DNA of 64,000 nt from Microbotryomycetes sp. JL201 (lineage: Eukaryota > Basidiomycota > Microbotryomycetes): positions 62,001 to 126,000 of the forward strand of contig JAQYUZ010000047.1 in the NCBI GenBank assembly GCA_033819885.1, written 5' to 3'. Below, in pieces: positions 34,654 to 46,832 of this stretch (the first letter of the stretch is position 1; the number at the start of each line of letters is the position of its first letter). Under the pieces are notes generated by a model. That model had not been told where the DNA came from. It ran no database searches and worked only from the letters and a program-made list of their open reading frames with translations. Made by a program: the position numbers and the translations under genes.

Positions 34654-36174
34654 TTAAACCCATTGCTGACGCCAACGTTTGACGTCTTGTATGTTGTACC
34701 GCTTCGATTGACGCGGCGAAAGGGAGGCTGCACTCGCCGTGCGGAGTAGAAGACTCATTTGCTGCCCTGCCAGCGTTATATCGCCTGGTTACGAATGACA
34801 GTTTATGAACCTCGAGTTTGCGCTCACAGAAATCTGGCGTAGAGTGAGAGCCAAGTTTGATGACTTGACCGACCACATCGAGATGCACGACTGTCGACTC
34901 GTTCAAACCGCCTTCGAGATGAGCAATGAGCTGTACGCCTGTAACAGCCTCGTCAGGTGAGCGAGCCAGCGATGCTCGGCGTGACAAAAAGCACTTGCAA
35001 TCTTTCTGCAACGCACTACACGCGTAAGCTTTCCAATCAATCGAAATATCGCGTATTCTCACCTGATACAAAGAGAGGTCGTTGCTCGGATGAAGCTTTT
35101 TGCCGCGCACGACATGACTCGCCGCCATTGACCACACTCCTTCGATGCACAAATTCATGAAAGGAAGCTTTTCGTGAGAGTACGTGTGATGCGTGCAAAC
35201 GAAAAGCCGCAGATACGTTGTCAAGACTTTACGTACTGTCTGCAAGTTGGGACGGGGCAGGTTTGCATGTAATTGGTCGCGGATGTGTTCTAACTTGACA
35301 AATTGGTCAGACTTGACGTGGCTGATTCGCTCGCGCATGCCAAGAGTCTGTTCCACGTCAAACTCGAGATCCAGGCTGGGGTCAACGATCTGCACGAGTC
35401 GGTGCAATCCTTTGATCATTGTTACCACTTGATCTTGATTCAACTTGATCATTGTCGCTCCGGGGCACAAGCAGGACTGACTTGTCCACCACATGCTCTG
35501 AGAATGCGCCAATGAAAGTGACGCGTTAACGATGTACACAACAAATGAGGAATAGAGCAGCACACTGACAGTCCCGGGAAGTATGTCGCAAACCGCAGCA
35601 TCAAGCAATTTGAAGAGACCCTCATATTCGTGCGCTGTAGCCGAACTCTGTCTGTACCTCGTTGGCAGGGTGAGTGGCCGGTCGTCACTGGACAGCGTGA
35701 CGCGGATTTCCTCAACTGTACGAGACGCTTTAGATGCCGGAGAAACGCCAACTTTGGGTAGAGGCTATACCATTCACATATTGGTCTGAGGGTATTAACA
35801 GCCTGCGCAGGAAGGAAAAACGATCAATTGACGTGGCTCATTTTGTGAGTCTCAGACTGGCTGACACTGAACGCTTCGTATGCATTCCAGAACTTCTTGA
35901 TGTGATCGTCAACAGTCCACAGCCCTCGGCTGTTCTGGTCCAATTTCGAGGGATCCTGCGAGATTTCGGCGGCAACCTGTGCAATTCGTAGCGATAACGA
36001 TTCGGGCCAGACCTTTTCGCTAGCGACGACTTCTGGCCAATCATCACTGACGAACAAAGGCTGCAGGATGGCGCTTCTTTCTTAGCAGATTTGCCAAAAT
36101 AGCCATACGTGGAGCGCAAAACGAGCTCTGTGCTTCGCAACTAGGAACGGAGTAGCGCTGACAACCGACGGCAT
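34654..36174 (-). pseudogene. WQQW-family copy 5, full length but with one early in-frame stop
   Basis: Exons 36174-35866, 35802-35778 (25 nt), 35715-35570, 35497-35063, 35028-35022 (7 nt), 34938-34828 and 34784-34654 join in frame; every intron is GT-AG. Codon 31 is TAA (36082-36084), inside block A: FLVAKHRARFALHVWLFWQ precedes it and ILQPLFVSDDWPEVVASEKV follows, both aligning to copy 4. The rest is open: VEEIRVTLSSDDRPLTLPTR, DQVVTMIKGLHRLVQIVDP, then IKLGSHSTPDF, and the end SKRYNIQDVKRWRQQWV. With the stop it cannot give a full protein unless there is read-through, an alternative start or a base error. It is the only copy on the minus strand. Confidence 0.7.
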
Positions 36175-36395
36175 CCCAGCGGCTGACCACTTGTCTGGTC
36201 GGAATGCAAGAATCTAGTCTGTCGCCGCTGCGGTGCGACGGTTGACACAACTTGCTCCCTCCCGCGGAATAACCCAAAGCTGTGCCGTGTCGACTCCTCG
36301 ATCTGTTGAATGAATCAGACAAAGGTGGAAGATATGAAATGCAACAGTGAAAATGTTGATCTAAATCAGATGCACATGCGAGTACCTGTCATTGT

Positions 36396-38199
36396 TCAGG
36401 AGCTGCTTCTGCCGACTCGCAGCACGGCTCTCTTCAGTCTGCATGCCCCGACTTCGTCAGCCAAGGCGGCTTGTATGGAGGAAAAGTGCCACACTCACTC
36501 ATACAGCAACACGTTCGCCCACAACCAGCTGCCAGGCACCGCATTCGGATGCAGCAAGTCTCTAAAGTGGTGCTCCTGACCAAGCATGAGCGCCCCACTT
36601 TCATCTATCCTCAGCCGTTCACCGAGTCCGAGGTCCAGACCGTCTTCATCGTCGATAGAGTCTTGCTGCAGTGACGAGATGACGGATCGGGCGAGCGAGT
36701 CCAACGCGAACACGCGCTAAAGTGTACAAAAGTCAGGCCTGCAGCAGCGTTCATGAAGACGGAAGAACCACTGACTGGGAACGGCGCGTAATTATGTCGT
36801 GGCGGATGATGCAAAGTTCTCCAGAGTATGATGGGCCCATTCTTGACGACGCCGTCATTCCTTCCCGGAAAAGCGCGAGCAATGTCTTTGATTGCTTTCC
36901 GCGCCTCGCGCTCCCACGTTGCTTCGCGTTGAGGAGACAGATTTGTGTAAGGGATGGGGGAATCTTCCGGGTATGGCCTGGACAAGTATCCCGCGGCAGT
37001 AAAGTCCTCTAGAAGCGGAAGGATTAGCTCGCATTCGGTTTAGACCGATCCAAAACAAGCCACCTTCTGTGTATTTGCGCAAATCCCAATAGCCAGAATT
37101 GATCTCGATCAGGTCCGGGTGAGCAATCTCGGGCCTATCAAAGTGCCTCGCGAGCTTTTCGAGCAAGGGCACAGTAATGTGATGCAGCCTGTCGACCCAA
37201 GTTGCTGCAAAAGGATTGATTTAGCTCAGATAAACACATTTGATTCAGAAACGCCTTACCCGGCGGATGGTACCACCGTTCCGTCTCAAAGTACTCTTCA
37301 GCACCTTGCAAGCCAAAATTGAACACGTTGACGAGTGTCGTGCCATATTCAGCGACATCACAAACCCAAGGGTTGGTCAATTCCTGTCCCTCTCGAGGTC
37401 GTCTTTCCCATCTGTCCTCTTGCTCCCGCCTTCGTCTTTTTTTTTCAATACTCTCTGCCGTCTCATCGCCCGAGGCGTCCATCTCGGCCCTCAGTTTGAG
37501 CTTGTACGGTCTCGGGGCAGCATCGTGGTCTGTCGTGACGAGCTCGAGCTTGCCGCCTACAAACTCGCAAAAATCTTTGAGGTGGTACCTGTCGATCGAG
37601 TCTCCGTGTAGTACGATGGTCTTGTTTCTGAACCAAGGGAGGAATGCGCGCTTTGGATATGTAGCTGTCAAGTCGCCTTCGTCCGGGATCAGTGGCGTGT
37701 CGTCTCCAGGTGGACGGTACAATGCGTTCAAGTAAGTGCTCGGCTTGCATCGCTTGTCATATGGTGTCCAAACATTGTCTGTCGGGCTTTGTAGGTTCAC
37801 GTGGAGCCTGCCCATTGACGCGAACGGGTCGCATCCAAACTCGGAGTCTTTGAGGCCCGAGCGCAGTGGCGGTTTGCGGTTGTGCGTTCGCCAGCCGTGC
37901 AGCTTGTTGCCAAACTGACCGCCGAGTTCATGAGCATGCTGCACAAAAGCGTGACCTGCGTTGCCGACGTGTTGTGCGTAATCATCCAGGCTGTACTGTG
38001 AGCGAGCAATGTCGTCATCGTCGCTGTCGCCAGCCGTGGACGATGGCGGTGGCCGTGACGCGAGGGCGATGACAAACAAGACTGCTGTGATGAGTGGCAG
38101 GATGACTGCTGGCCTGCGCAAGAGGGAGCGGCGAGCGGTGACGGCGCTGAGCGGAGGCTTGTCGCTCGGGTACCCGCCTAGTTTGGCATAACTAGACAT
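36396..38199 (-). CDS. SGNH/PC-esterase-like type II membrane protein (paralogue 1)
   Basis: Resembles Golgi PC-esterase-type proteins (Cas1 N-domain / TBL-like acyl-modifying enzymes); substrate unknown. Exons 38199-37260, 37204-37064, 37008-36776, 36716-36499 and 36438-36396 give 524 residues. An Arg-flanked anchor (AVILPLITAVLFVIALASR) lies at about 30-50, followed by an acidic stem. The catalytic block I is NKTIVLHGDSIDRYHLKDFC with a proper Gly-Asp-Ser. Later come DLIEINSGYWDLRKY and ILWRTLHHP, and the terminus WLWANVLLYELKRAV. It shares intron positions and all these blocks with the gene at 57111. The family name is inferred from motif pattern. Confidence 0.7.
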
Positions 38200-38653
38200 G
38201 CTTGAAAGGCAGTAGCGAGCCAGAGGCGCGAGTCAAGGGTGATGGTGCCGCTGAGCTTGAATTCAACCTATGTGCAGGTCTGTTGGGCGAGTGTTGGCTG
38301 CTGAGCCGGGAGCCCGCCGGCTGCGAAAGCCTGTAATGAGATCCACAGGCAGGTGAACGAGATAGCAGGAGCGGCAGAGCCGGACAGAATTAAAGGTGAG
38401 CCGTCACAGACGGGTCTCGGCCGGCGAGAGCTTTGCTTTGGTGCACAAGCTTGGGCCAACGCTCGAGAGGCCTGGGCTCGGCACAGTGTCGCAGTTAATC
38501 TCAGGCAGAGACTGTCCGCGGAAAGAGACGAGGCATCTTGTCAGATCCAAAGAAATAGAATTCTCGCGGGTGTGCGACACGTGTGCCAAGACAGGAGGTG
38601 TTGATCGCAAGTTGCGCGTTTGCGAAGCGTCGGCGCGTCTTGCCCAGCACACC
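38200..38653. other. Divergent intergenic region, no gene seen
   Basis: About 450 bp between the PC-esterase-like gene (leftward) and the bL12m gene (rightward). Open frames on both strands have no family resemblance. It must hold both promoters. Confidence 0.5.
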
Positions 38654-39558
38654 ATGGCTGTGAGTCTGGGCGTGACCTGAATGCATGCTTATACTTGTTG
38701 CTGACGACTGGCTGTGCCTGTCTTTGTGCCACTGCCATGTGTGCAGTTGGCGCATTTTACTCTGCGGCACGCGACATCGGCCGCTCGCGCCGCCACCAGA
38801 CCGTAAGCTGATCCTAATCTTGCTCGAATCCGATTATATTGCAATCTGACGCTGTCTTCTGTGCCCGAGCAGCGCTGTGCGATGCTTGTCGAGCTCGGCA
38901 GCACGACGAGCTTCAGCCGCCGCCGCAGACACAACACCAGCAGCAGCGGCACCGACAGCACCCCCAGCAGCAGCAACAGCATCACCTAAAATTCAACAGA
39001 TCGTTGATCAGATCTCGACACTCACCCTACTCGAGGCTGCAGACTTGGTCGAGGCGCTCAAGGCGAGTTGATATTCCACATCGTCAAGCGAGCATACGAG
39101 AGAGAGTCACGACACTGACCTCGTCACGACGTTCACAGTCAAAACTCAACATTGCAGACATTGCCCTGCCGGCAGCAGGCGCAGTCGCAGCAGCACCTGC
39201 AGCGGCAGCAGACGGAGCGGCAGCGCCTGCAGCGGAAGAGAAACCAAAAGAAAAGACAGTGTTCAACGTCACATTGCAAAAGATTGACGCCGCACAAAAG
39301 GCAAAGGCGATCAGGGAGGTCAAGGCACTCATGCCCGGAATGAACTTGGTCGAGGTATGCGCGCTGTCTGTGCAGGCTTTCCACGCACATGTAGCAAACT
39401 TCTTACGTTCTGCTCTTTCGCTCTCTTCCACTGTCTCACAGGCCAAGAAATTCGTCGAGAGCTTGCCAAAAGTTGTCAAGGAAAACGCGACAAAGGAGGA
39501 GGCCGAAAAACTCAAGGAATTGTTCAAAGGCATCGGAGCAGAGACGTCGCTCGACTGA
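38654..39558 (+). CDS. MNP1: Mitochondrial ribosomal protein bL12m
   Basis: Stalk protein of the mitochondrial large subunit that recruits translation factors. Exons 38654-38659 (only ATG GCT), 38747-38802, 38873-39062, 39139-39354 and 39442-39558 give 194 residues. Exons 1-3 build a classic presequence (MALAHFTLRHATSAARAATR, then RCLSSSAARRASA). The mature part has IQQIVDQISTLTLLEAADLV, an Ala-rich hinge, and the CTD: TVFNVTLQKIDAAQKAKAIR, EVKALMPGMNLVEAKKFVES, LPKVVKENATKEEAEKLKEL. The third intron must use a GC donor (GCGAGT at 39063), giving ALK-SKLNI as in other L12 proteins; the nearby GT breaks frame. Convergent with MRC1. Confidence 0.93.
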
Positions 39559-39739
39559 TTGCATCGTCTCGCGTACCTTTGGCGCATTTTCTGTGTTTGT
39601 AACATGGTCGAATTTCCAGGAATCTAGGATCGTGCGGGTATCATGGGTTGATGAGAAAACAAACGAATTGCGAATGGCGAGGTCTGATCAATCTTGGTCG
39701 TACACAACAAAAGGTTCAGAAGACAGTCACGCGGTCTCA

Positions 39740-42700
39740 TCATGCAAAGCCTTGCTTTCTGTATGTTGAAAGACTCGATCTAGCGCGCAGCGGTTGGCCA
39801 CCACCGGCGGCGACCGAGTCTCGTTTCGACAACGCGCGACCGACGCCTCCATTTGAAACGTTCGAACCAGACCGAGAAAGCGGTTTCTTGAACGAGGTGC
39901 TGACAAAGATATTGTCCGATCAGACTGAGGATGAAAGAGAGGGAAGCAAAGACCACATACACTGCGGTGTGTGCACCTGCGGTCGTTCCGTCACCCGTCG
40001 ACCGACTGCCAGAGTCACCGCCTGCAGTCTGATACTTGACGCGACTAGCAAATGCAGGTCGAAGGATGCCCTGCGACTATTGAGCGGTTTGGGTTCAGCT
40101 CAGATTTTCAGATAATAAGCGACATTGTCACTCACATCGAGGTCCGCAAACTCTTCAGCGTCTTGCGACGTTTTGAAAAGCTTGCTCTGATTTTTTTGCA
40201 GAATCGACGCCTTTTTCTTTTCGAGATTGTCGCTGACCTTGTGATTGACAGGCGAAGAGCTGGATACAAAGTGAGACGCAAGACCACCGACGAATTGAAC
40301 CGGATCTTGCACAGCGACGAGGTTGTCCAAATCGACTGACGCTTCTCGCTCGTCGCTAAAGTTGACCAAGTGCGTCTGGCCCTGGGACCCAAATGTCAGC
40401 CAATGGTTCCACTCAAGCTGAAGCTGAAGAACAGATCGACTCACATTCCGACTGACTTCTGCCGCCTGGCGCAACATTTCTTGGTGCGACACGGTGCGTT
40501 GCTTAAGTTCGCGACCGTCCGCTAGGTCGGCATCCACTGACATGTCGTTGTAGCCTTGCTCGTCGTAATCACTTCCCACATCGTCGTCCGAAACAGGGCC
40601 CTTCAGATAATCGTACTCGCCAGCTTTCTCGTCGGCCACTGTGCTCTCCGTCATGCTGTCTGCGAACGCTTTCGTCTTTTCGTTGGCCTCTGTCAATGGT
40701 CTTCAGATTAGCAACTCCATGACGGGAGAGCGAGGGTCTGCTACTGACTGAGTTCCTCGACAGTCGCATTGTCCAGACGAAGTCGTTTTTGTTGGAACTT
40801 TGTTGTTCTGCCATAGTCATCGTCAAAGTCGTCGTCGTCAAGGTCAAGACCGTCCGAACGTCTCTTGCGCTCCTTGCCGTCGACAACACGCTGCGCTCGA
40901 TCCAATGCAGCCTGATCATCCTTCGCCAAATCCTCACTAGAAGAAAACAGCACACATCAAAATTTTGCCCGTCAGAGAGTCAAGCTAGGGAGACTGACGC
41001 ATGACGTTCGCGAGCCAAGAGATCCTGCTCGATCTCTTCCTCCTCGTCAATTTTTTCGTTGTCGACCAACGATTCGAGCTCGGCATCGAGTCCGCCCTCG
41101 TCTTCATCGCCCGACACGCCACCAAACATGCCACCTTCCTCTTCGTCAGACAAGACGGCTTCGCCCTCAATGAAAGCGTTGTTGCCCCTTTTTCGTCGCT
41201 CTTCTTTCGACTGAGCATCCGATTCCGTCTCGTTGCGGTTTTGAGCCGTGGCCATAATCTTGTCGAAAGCGTTCGCATGTTGACTGGCCGGCTCGGAAGT
41301 CGGCTGTGCTGCCGATGGTTCTTGCTGATCCTCACCGTCTTCGTCTTCCGCCTCGTCTTCTTCGGCAATGTCGCCACCCACAGACTGACTGGGACCGTAG
41401 CCGTGAAGCGCGCCTGCTCGACGCAGTTTCTTTGCGCGTTTGTCGAGTTGAGTCGGTGTACGAGGTTGTGTGTCCTCATCGTCCACCAGCTGAGTCTGAG
41501 TAATTGCAATCGGTTGAGAATCGTCTGTCGGGTCGGACAATGTCCGCTTGAGGCCGAGCAATTGAGTGAATCCCCCGGGCGAGTCATCTCCTGGTGACCC
41601 AGTGTACATGTGCGCAGGCCTTGTCTGAGTTAGCATACCAAGCTTGTTGACGTATTGGCGAGGAGCGGCTGCTTCTTTCGGAGTTGCTTCAACGTCGTAC
41701 AGTGCGCCGCCTCGTGCTTCCAGTAAGGCAGCGTCCTCGGCCCGATCCTTGTCACTGATATACAGGTGCCCCATGAGGGTTGGAGCTGGACCATCGCCAG
41801 GTGGCGTCTTTCTGCGGGCAAAGCCAAAGCCCTCCGTCTTGCGAATGGTCCCAGTCAGTAATCGGTCGCGGTCAGACGGGAGCAGGTGTACGTACATCAT
41901 CATTGATGCCAAAATCGGCGTCGAACTGGCTGTCAAAAAACTGAGACAGGCCGCCGCCGCCGTCCCCTTTGTTTTGCATGAAAGAGGGCAGCACAGTTGG
42001 CTCATCGCGGGCCTCTGCCTCGTCTGCTTCGTCATCGCTTGCAATCCTAGCTCTGACCTTCAGTCTTGAGGTGCGTGCAAGCGGTGGTGCGGCGAAAACG
42101 TCTTCTCCGTCTTCCTCATCGTTGATGGGGAGTGCGGGCGCCGCGACCGGTTCATTGACAGTCTCAGCTTCGTCCTCGGCGGCTTCCGTCTCAAACATAT
42201 TATGTTGTTCATCATGCGAGCCAGCATCGTCCTCTGCTCCGCTGCCGAGCTCCTCCCTTTCAAAGTCAACAATCGCTTCGCCCTCGTCTGATCCCATGTA
42301 GTCACCATCGTCCTCGTCTTCATCCTCGTCCTCGACTTTCTGCTTGACGTCCTCTTCTTTCTTAGTCAAGAGCCCGTTGACGTCCACCTTTTGAAGTTCG
42401 CCTTCCCTTGCTTGCTCGCGCTCTTCGAGCTGATGCTTGCGGTAGGCAGCTCGCTTTTGTTGGTTCATTTCGATGTTTTGGTTTCTCGCACGAGTCAGCA
42501 AATTGTAGTTCAGCGCATCTTGATCGATCGTCGCCGGCTGTTTTGAATGGTGAGCGCCCACGATCCGGCTTGTAGGTTTGCGATTGGCGTCTACTCGGTT
42601 GCGAGCGCCAAGGTCTTTGCCAAATACTTTTGCGGCTCGTTCGAACTGACTGTCTGTAATGTCATCCTCTGAAGTGGGGTCGTGCGAGCCGGGCGCCATC

Positions 42701-44645
42701 GTCAACTCTCGAACACGACGCTGCTTCTCGGTCATTGGTCTTGGTGTCGCCACAATCAGACCAACAGATACGGCCCTGCCACTTGTTTGATCCGCTTCGT
42801 GCCCGCCAACGATCTCGATCTCGCTGTCGCTCGACAACGCTGCAACTTGGCCCTTGCGCTCTTTGGCAGCTTGAGCAGCCTTGTACTCTGCAAACTTTTT
42901 ACCTCGGAGGCGCTTTTGCTGCTTCGCGATTTCTTCATCGGCCGTGCCGAGATGGTCGTCATCGTCATTATCGTTGGCCTCTGCGACAGCCTTTCCCTTG
43001 CCGAGCGAGCGTGCACCAGCAATCTCACGAGGAATCCGGATGGCACGCTTCGTCGGGACTCCTGTAGCTATCCGCTGAGTGCTTCGGGATTTTGCTGGTG
43101 GCGTATCGGAGGCGGGTTCTATCGGATCGGACGAAGGCTCTCGTGGTACGGTACTGCCGATGTTGAGTGGCCGGTTCATGCTGGACACGATGAGAGTATA
43201 TCAGGATCTTTGAAACAAGATGAGATGAGTTGATAGTGACCACGCACTGGATTTTGGCGACTTCTGCAGGCTTGAGGACGTGTTTGATACGACCTCTCAA
43301 ACGGTCTTGCCCTGCAGGGAAACGCAAGGAGACTTTAAGATCAGCGCCACCCTGCAGCGCAGCGACTCAATCATAGCTCACTGTTCCTCTCTGCTGCCGC
43401 CAATTGAATCTGAATTTGCTCTTCAGTTTTTCTGCTCAACGACTTTGGCTTGCTCGTGTTCTGGTCGTTTTTCGTTGCTTCAGGCTCGGATTCGTCAGGA
43501 TCGTCCTCGTGGTCGCTGACTTTGGACTTTTGCTTCTGGGTGTCGAACAGGGCCTGTTTTCTCTTGTGTGCGAGGTCTTGCAACCGTTGTCTTCTCGAAA
43601 GCGCGTCACTCTCTGATGAATCGCGAATGCTCGACGGCTTGGGGTGAGCAGCGTTTTCTGGGAAGTCAGTGCTGGGTGGCGCATCTGTGCCGTGTGGATG
43701 CTCGTTCTCGTCTTCAGAATCGAGAATGCGAGGTCGTGTCGCCTTTGTTTGGTTCGTGGTGGCGGGATGGTCTTCTTCGTCGTCAGTGTCTTGATCCTCA
43801 ACGACAGCTGGCACGGACGTGGACGACAACTCCAGAATTTGCTTGTCGAAAATCGGACCTTCAGATGAAGTCGCGCCCAGGACTTCGGACGAGGTCGCGC
43901 CGAGGACGGGCGGCTTGCGCAACGTTTTTGCTGCAGCATCCGATTCGGAGGTATCGACAATAAAGTCGCGCCTGCTCAGGCGTGGCGTGATGGTCTGATC
44001 TGAAGCGAGAGCCAGGTCGGTAAACCCTGTTTCGTGAGCAGCGGCGAGCGTTTCTCGATTGATTCGCGCCACGATCGCCCCCGACTTTTCCGCCACGGCG
44101 CGTGCTTTCTCTACCTCGTCGTAGTGCTCATCTATCTCGGCCAGTGCTTGCAATATCGACTTTTGTTTTGTCACCTCAAGAGCGCCCGAGATTGGGGCTT
44201 CGTCATCCTCGTCCTCGTCTTCAGAACCCATTTCGGTATCCGATGAGGTCATCAGATTCGTCATCCGTTTCTCGACGGTCTTCAAAGTGGGCAAATGGCC
44301 CTCTTCAGATGTCGGGTCCGTGCTTTCGTCATGCGATGGCGAAGAGCACTGAAGCGGGTCGGTCGAGGTGTTGTCAGAGAACGAAGCGACGCGCGCCGGC
44401 AGCCTCTTTGAGGTGTCTGCGGCCATTTGCGCATGGATTGCGAGCCCGTCAGACGATGTTTGTGTGATGTCGGATGGCGCGGCCCCAGCAGGCGCGTCCG
44501 TTGAGCTCGACAACGTCTCTGGCTCAACATCGACAGGCTTTGGGCGACCGTATGTTCTAGTTGCTCCCTTTGCTCGCTTGATCGGCTCGGCGAACGACTT
44601 GCTCGTGCCGCTTGACGGGTTGGTCCGCGCGGCGTCTCCGGCCAT
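39740..44645 (-). CDS. MRC1: Replication checkpoint mediator, Mrc1/claspin
   Basis: Travels with the replisome and passes the stalled-fork signal from Mec1/ATR to the effector kinase. Nine exons (44645-43382, 43311-43248, 43180-41896, 41837-40999, 40936-40749, 40689-40445, 40381-40136, 40070-39961, 39899-39740) give 1466 residues. It is very acidic with many Ser-Gln and Thr-Gln sites. Family features: RLRGRIKHVLKPAEVAKI; KQQKRLRGKKFAEYKAAQAA; GGLSQFFDSQFDADFG; the MRC1 domain with AEDLAKDDQAALDRAQRVVD and DDDFDDDYGRTTKFQQKRLR; and a C-terminus AVTSFKKPLSRSGSNVSNGG ending YRKQGFA. The last splice (GTATGT to GTCAG) was chosen because it restores that tail. Convergent with bL12m, about 180 bp apart. 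Confidence 0.9.
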
Positions 44646-46832
44646 GACTAGACACTCCTGGCGTATGTTGCAGAGCTGCACACGAGCAGCGCATCAGATC
44701 AAAAGCTTGATTCTCTGCTGCGTCACCGCACGCACCTTGGCCGGGACGGGCAGTAGGCCTCACGTTCGCCGTGTCCGACCGCACTACGAGCGAATGGCGA
44801 CGTGCACGTGTACAGAACTCTGACGCGCACGATGCAGTTCGTACGCTTGACGTGTCGATTGGACGGGTGAGTGTGCTGACGGAGGTTCGAGTACCTGACT
44901 CGCGACTTGTTTTGGGCCTCGTCGCGTCTCGGCCGCGGACGCGTCGCGGCGCGTTACTCATCCTCCACTGCCCGCTGTAGAAACTCTGAGTGCACACCAA
45001 ACACCCAGCATACCAAACTGCTTGACAGCACTGAAATTGAATTCGCGGCCTAACTTGCAGCATCAGAACCGAGCAAGGTTTATTCAAATTCGATTCGTAG
45101 TTCTTGTATGACGCGACATCAAAGCTGTTGTCCCATCGCCAGGGAGCATTCTCACCTGGTCCGCCTTCTAATCGTTGCAGCGATAAGTCCTTGCCCAGCC
45201 ACGCAGCAACTTACATCGGAAATCACCAGTGGTGCTGTGCAACTGTGTTGACGTTGTCCGGTCCGGTCGGCTGGCGGTGAATTCTACGAAGAGAAATGGG
45301 CCGGCCAGTCGATCCCGCAGGCATTCGGATGAGCATTCCCGATAGTATGTTATGTGGATACAACGAGGAGAAGGTTGCCGTGTATGAAGCTGCGCGCAAA
45401 CGAAAACGCAGCACGTTTCAAAGCGCAGCTCGACCACCGGAATTTCGATTCTGACGAGTATCACTGACTTCGAGCTTGTCCGTCCACAGCCACACTGCGT
45501 ACTCAAGTTCCACACGCACAGACATCATCACGTCCTACCATAGTGAGCCAAGGCTGTTTTAGCAGAGCCGCCAGGTCGGGCTCCCTCCGCAACTGGAACG
45601 TTGAGCGCTGAGCTTATTTGACCAGGCAATTTCGCGATGAGATGCTGCGCAGCAGGCTCAGCCCCCTAGACTTGAGGCTGAATTTGCAGTCTAGAAACAA
45701 AGGAACCACTTGACAAGCATGCTGCTGTGTGTGCGTACGTCGTTGACGACCTGTCGATGCTCAGATTCCGACTGACGTTCTCTTTTCTTTTGCGACCAAT
45801 GCTGAAAATCTGTCCCGATGCCAATCCAGCTCTCCCATTCGCCACCTGTAGCTTCAAGCCCCAGGTGATCATGTAGAGCGTATGGGTCAGAGACTCAGAG
45901 GCATGGATGCCGTCTTCCTAAATACGAGCCGACGGACAAAGGTAGCTTTGAAAAGTGTTGCCGTTTGCTACAAGACGTGCACGATCTATGGACCGCGACC
46001 CAGTCATCGTCGCACATATGACCGGGGTCCCGATGCAAGTTCCGAGACAGTTCACGAACGGCAACGGCGCAAGCTCAATTGCATGACGTGTGTCGTTTTT
46101 GTCGCGTGGCAACCATGTAGTGCTCGTTCAGTGTGGTTATGAAGTGGAACCCACTATACGGGCTTCCTCGGGCTTTGCCATGATATGGTGCCACGGGTTG
46201 TGCGAGTTTTGTCTCTCCTGCGAGCGAGACAGTGGCGGAACGTATTTCACGCCCAACTCGAGTCGTGTAGAGTTGGTCAAGCACAATGATGCAAATTCAT
46301 CGTTTGTTGATAATGTGACGGTGGCTATGTCATCTCTGCCATGTTGGACTTCAGGCACTTTGCGGGCCGGCAACGAGCCGGCTGGACGGGACATCCTTTG
46401 TGGAGCTCGAGCCCCAGCGGACTGAGTGCTCCAAACCTGCTGCAGCTTTGTTGCGCAGCGAGCATAACCGCGCTTGAGGTGCAAGGCGCGTTGACGACTC
46501 AACTTCTGTACCAGTCAAGTCGCCCCGACACGTTCCTCGACAAGCAAATTTTCGCCCAGACGGACGTGACGACGGACGACTCTGGACGGCTCACGGGCGC
46601 AGCGCAAGCAACTCGCAGCATCTGCTCAAAGGCTGTGATAGAAATACGGTGCAGTTGCCATCGACGTTCACACTCGATTCGTGACCCTGCCATTGGTCTC
46701 CGGCAAACCCCAAGCACTGTGATTGGCAGTCGTGCAGCACACCCGACAGTCTCGTATCCGATCCGGGGTTGAGCGCCGTGCCGCGCGTGCCGTCGGTCGC
46801 GACTCGGGATTTGACATACACAGACAACGGAC
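44646..46832. other. Long gene-free gap (about 2.2 kb)
   Basis: The largest gap in the window, between the divergent MRC1 and heat-shock-factor-type genes. Short open frames on both strands (for example 45168-45515 minus, 46090-46425 plus, 46137-46502 minus) give Cys/Arg/Ser-rich translations without family resemblance and cannot be joined by plausible introns. No tRNA-like cloverleaf, transposon end or long repeat was noticed by eye. Confidence 0.5.

Noticed and set aside
39063-39138. bL12m intron with a GT donor at GTTGAT instead of the GC donor
   Set aside because: It puts the following LNIADIALPAAG segment out of frame; only the GC donor keeps the family sequence.
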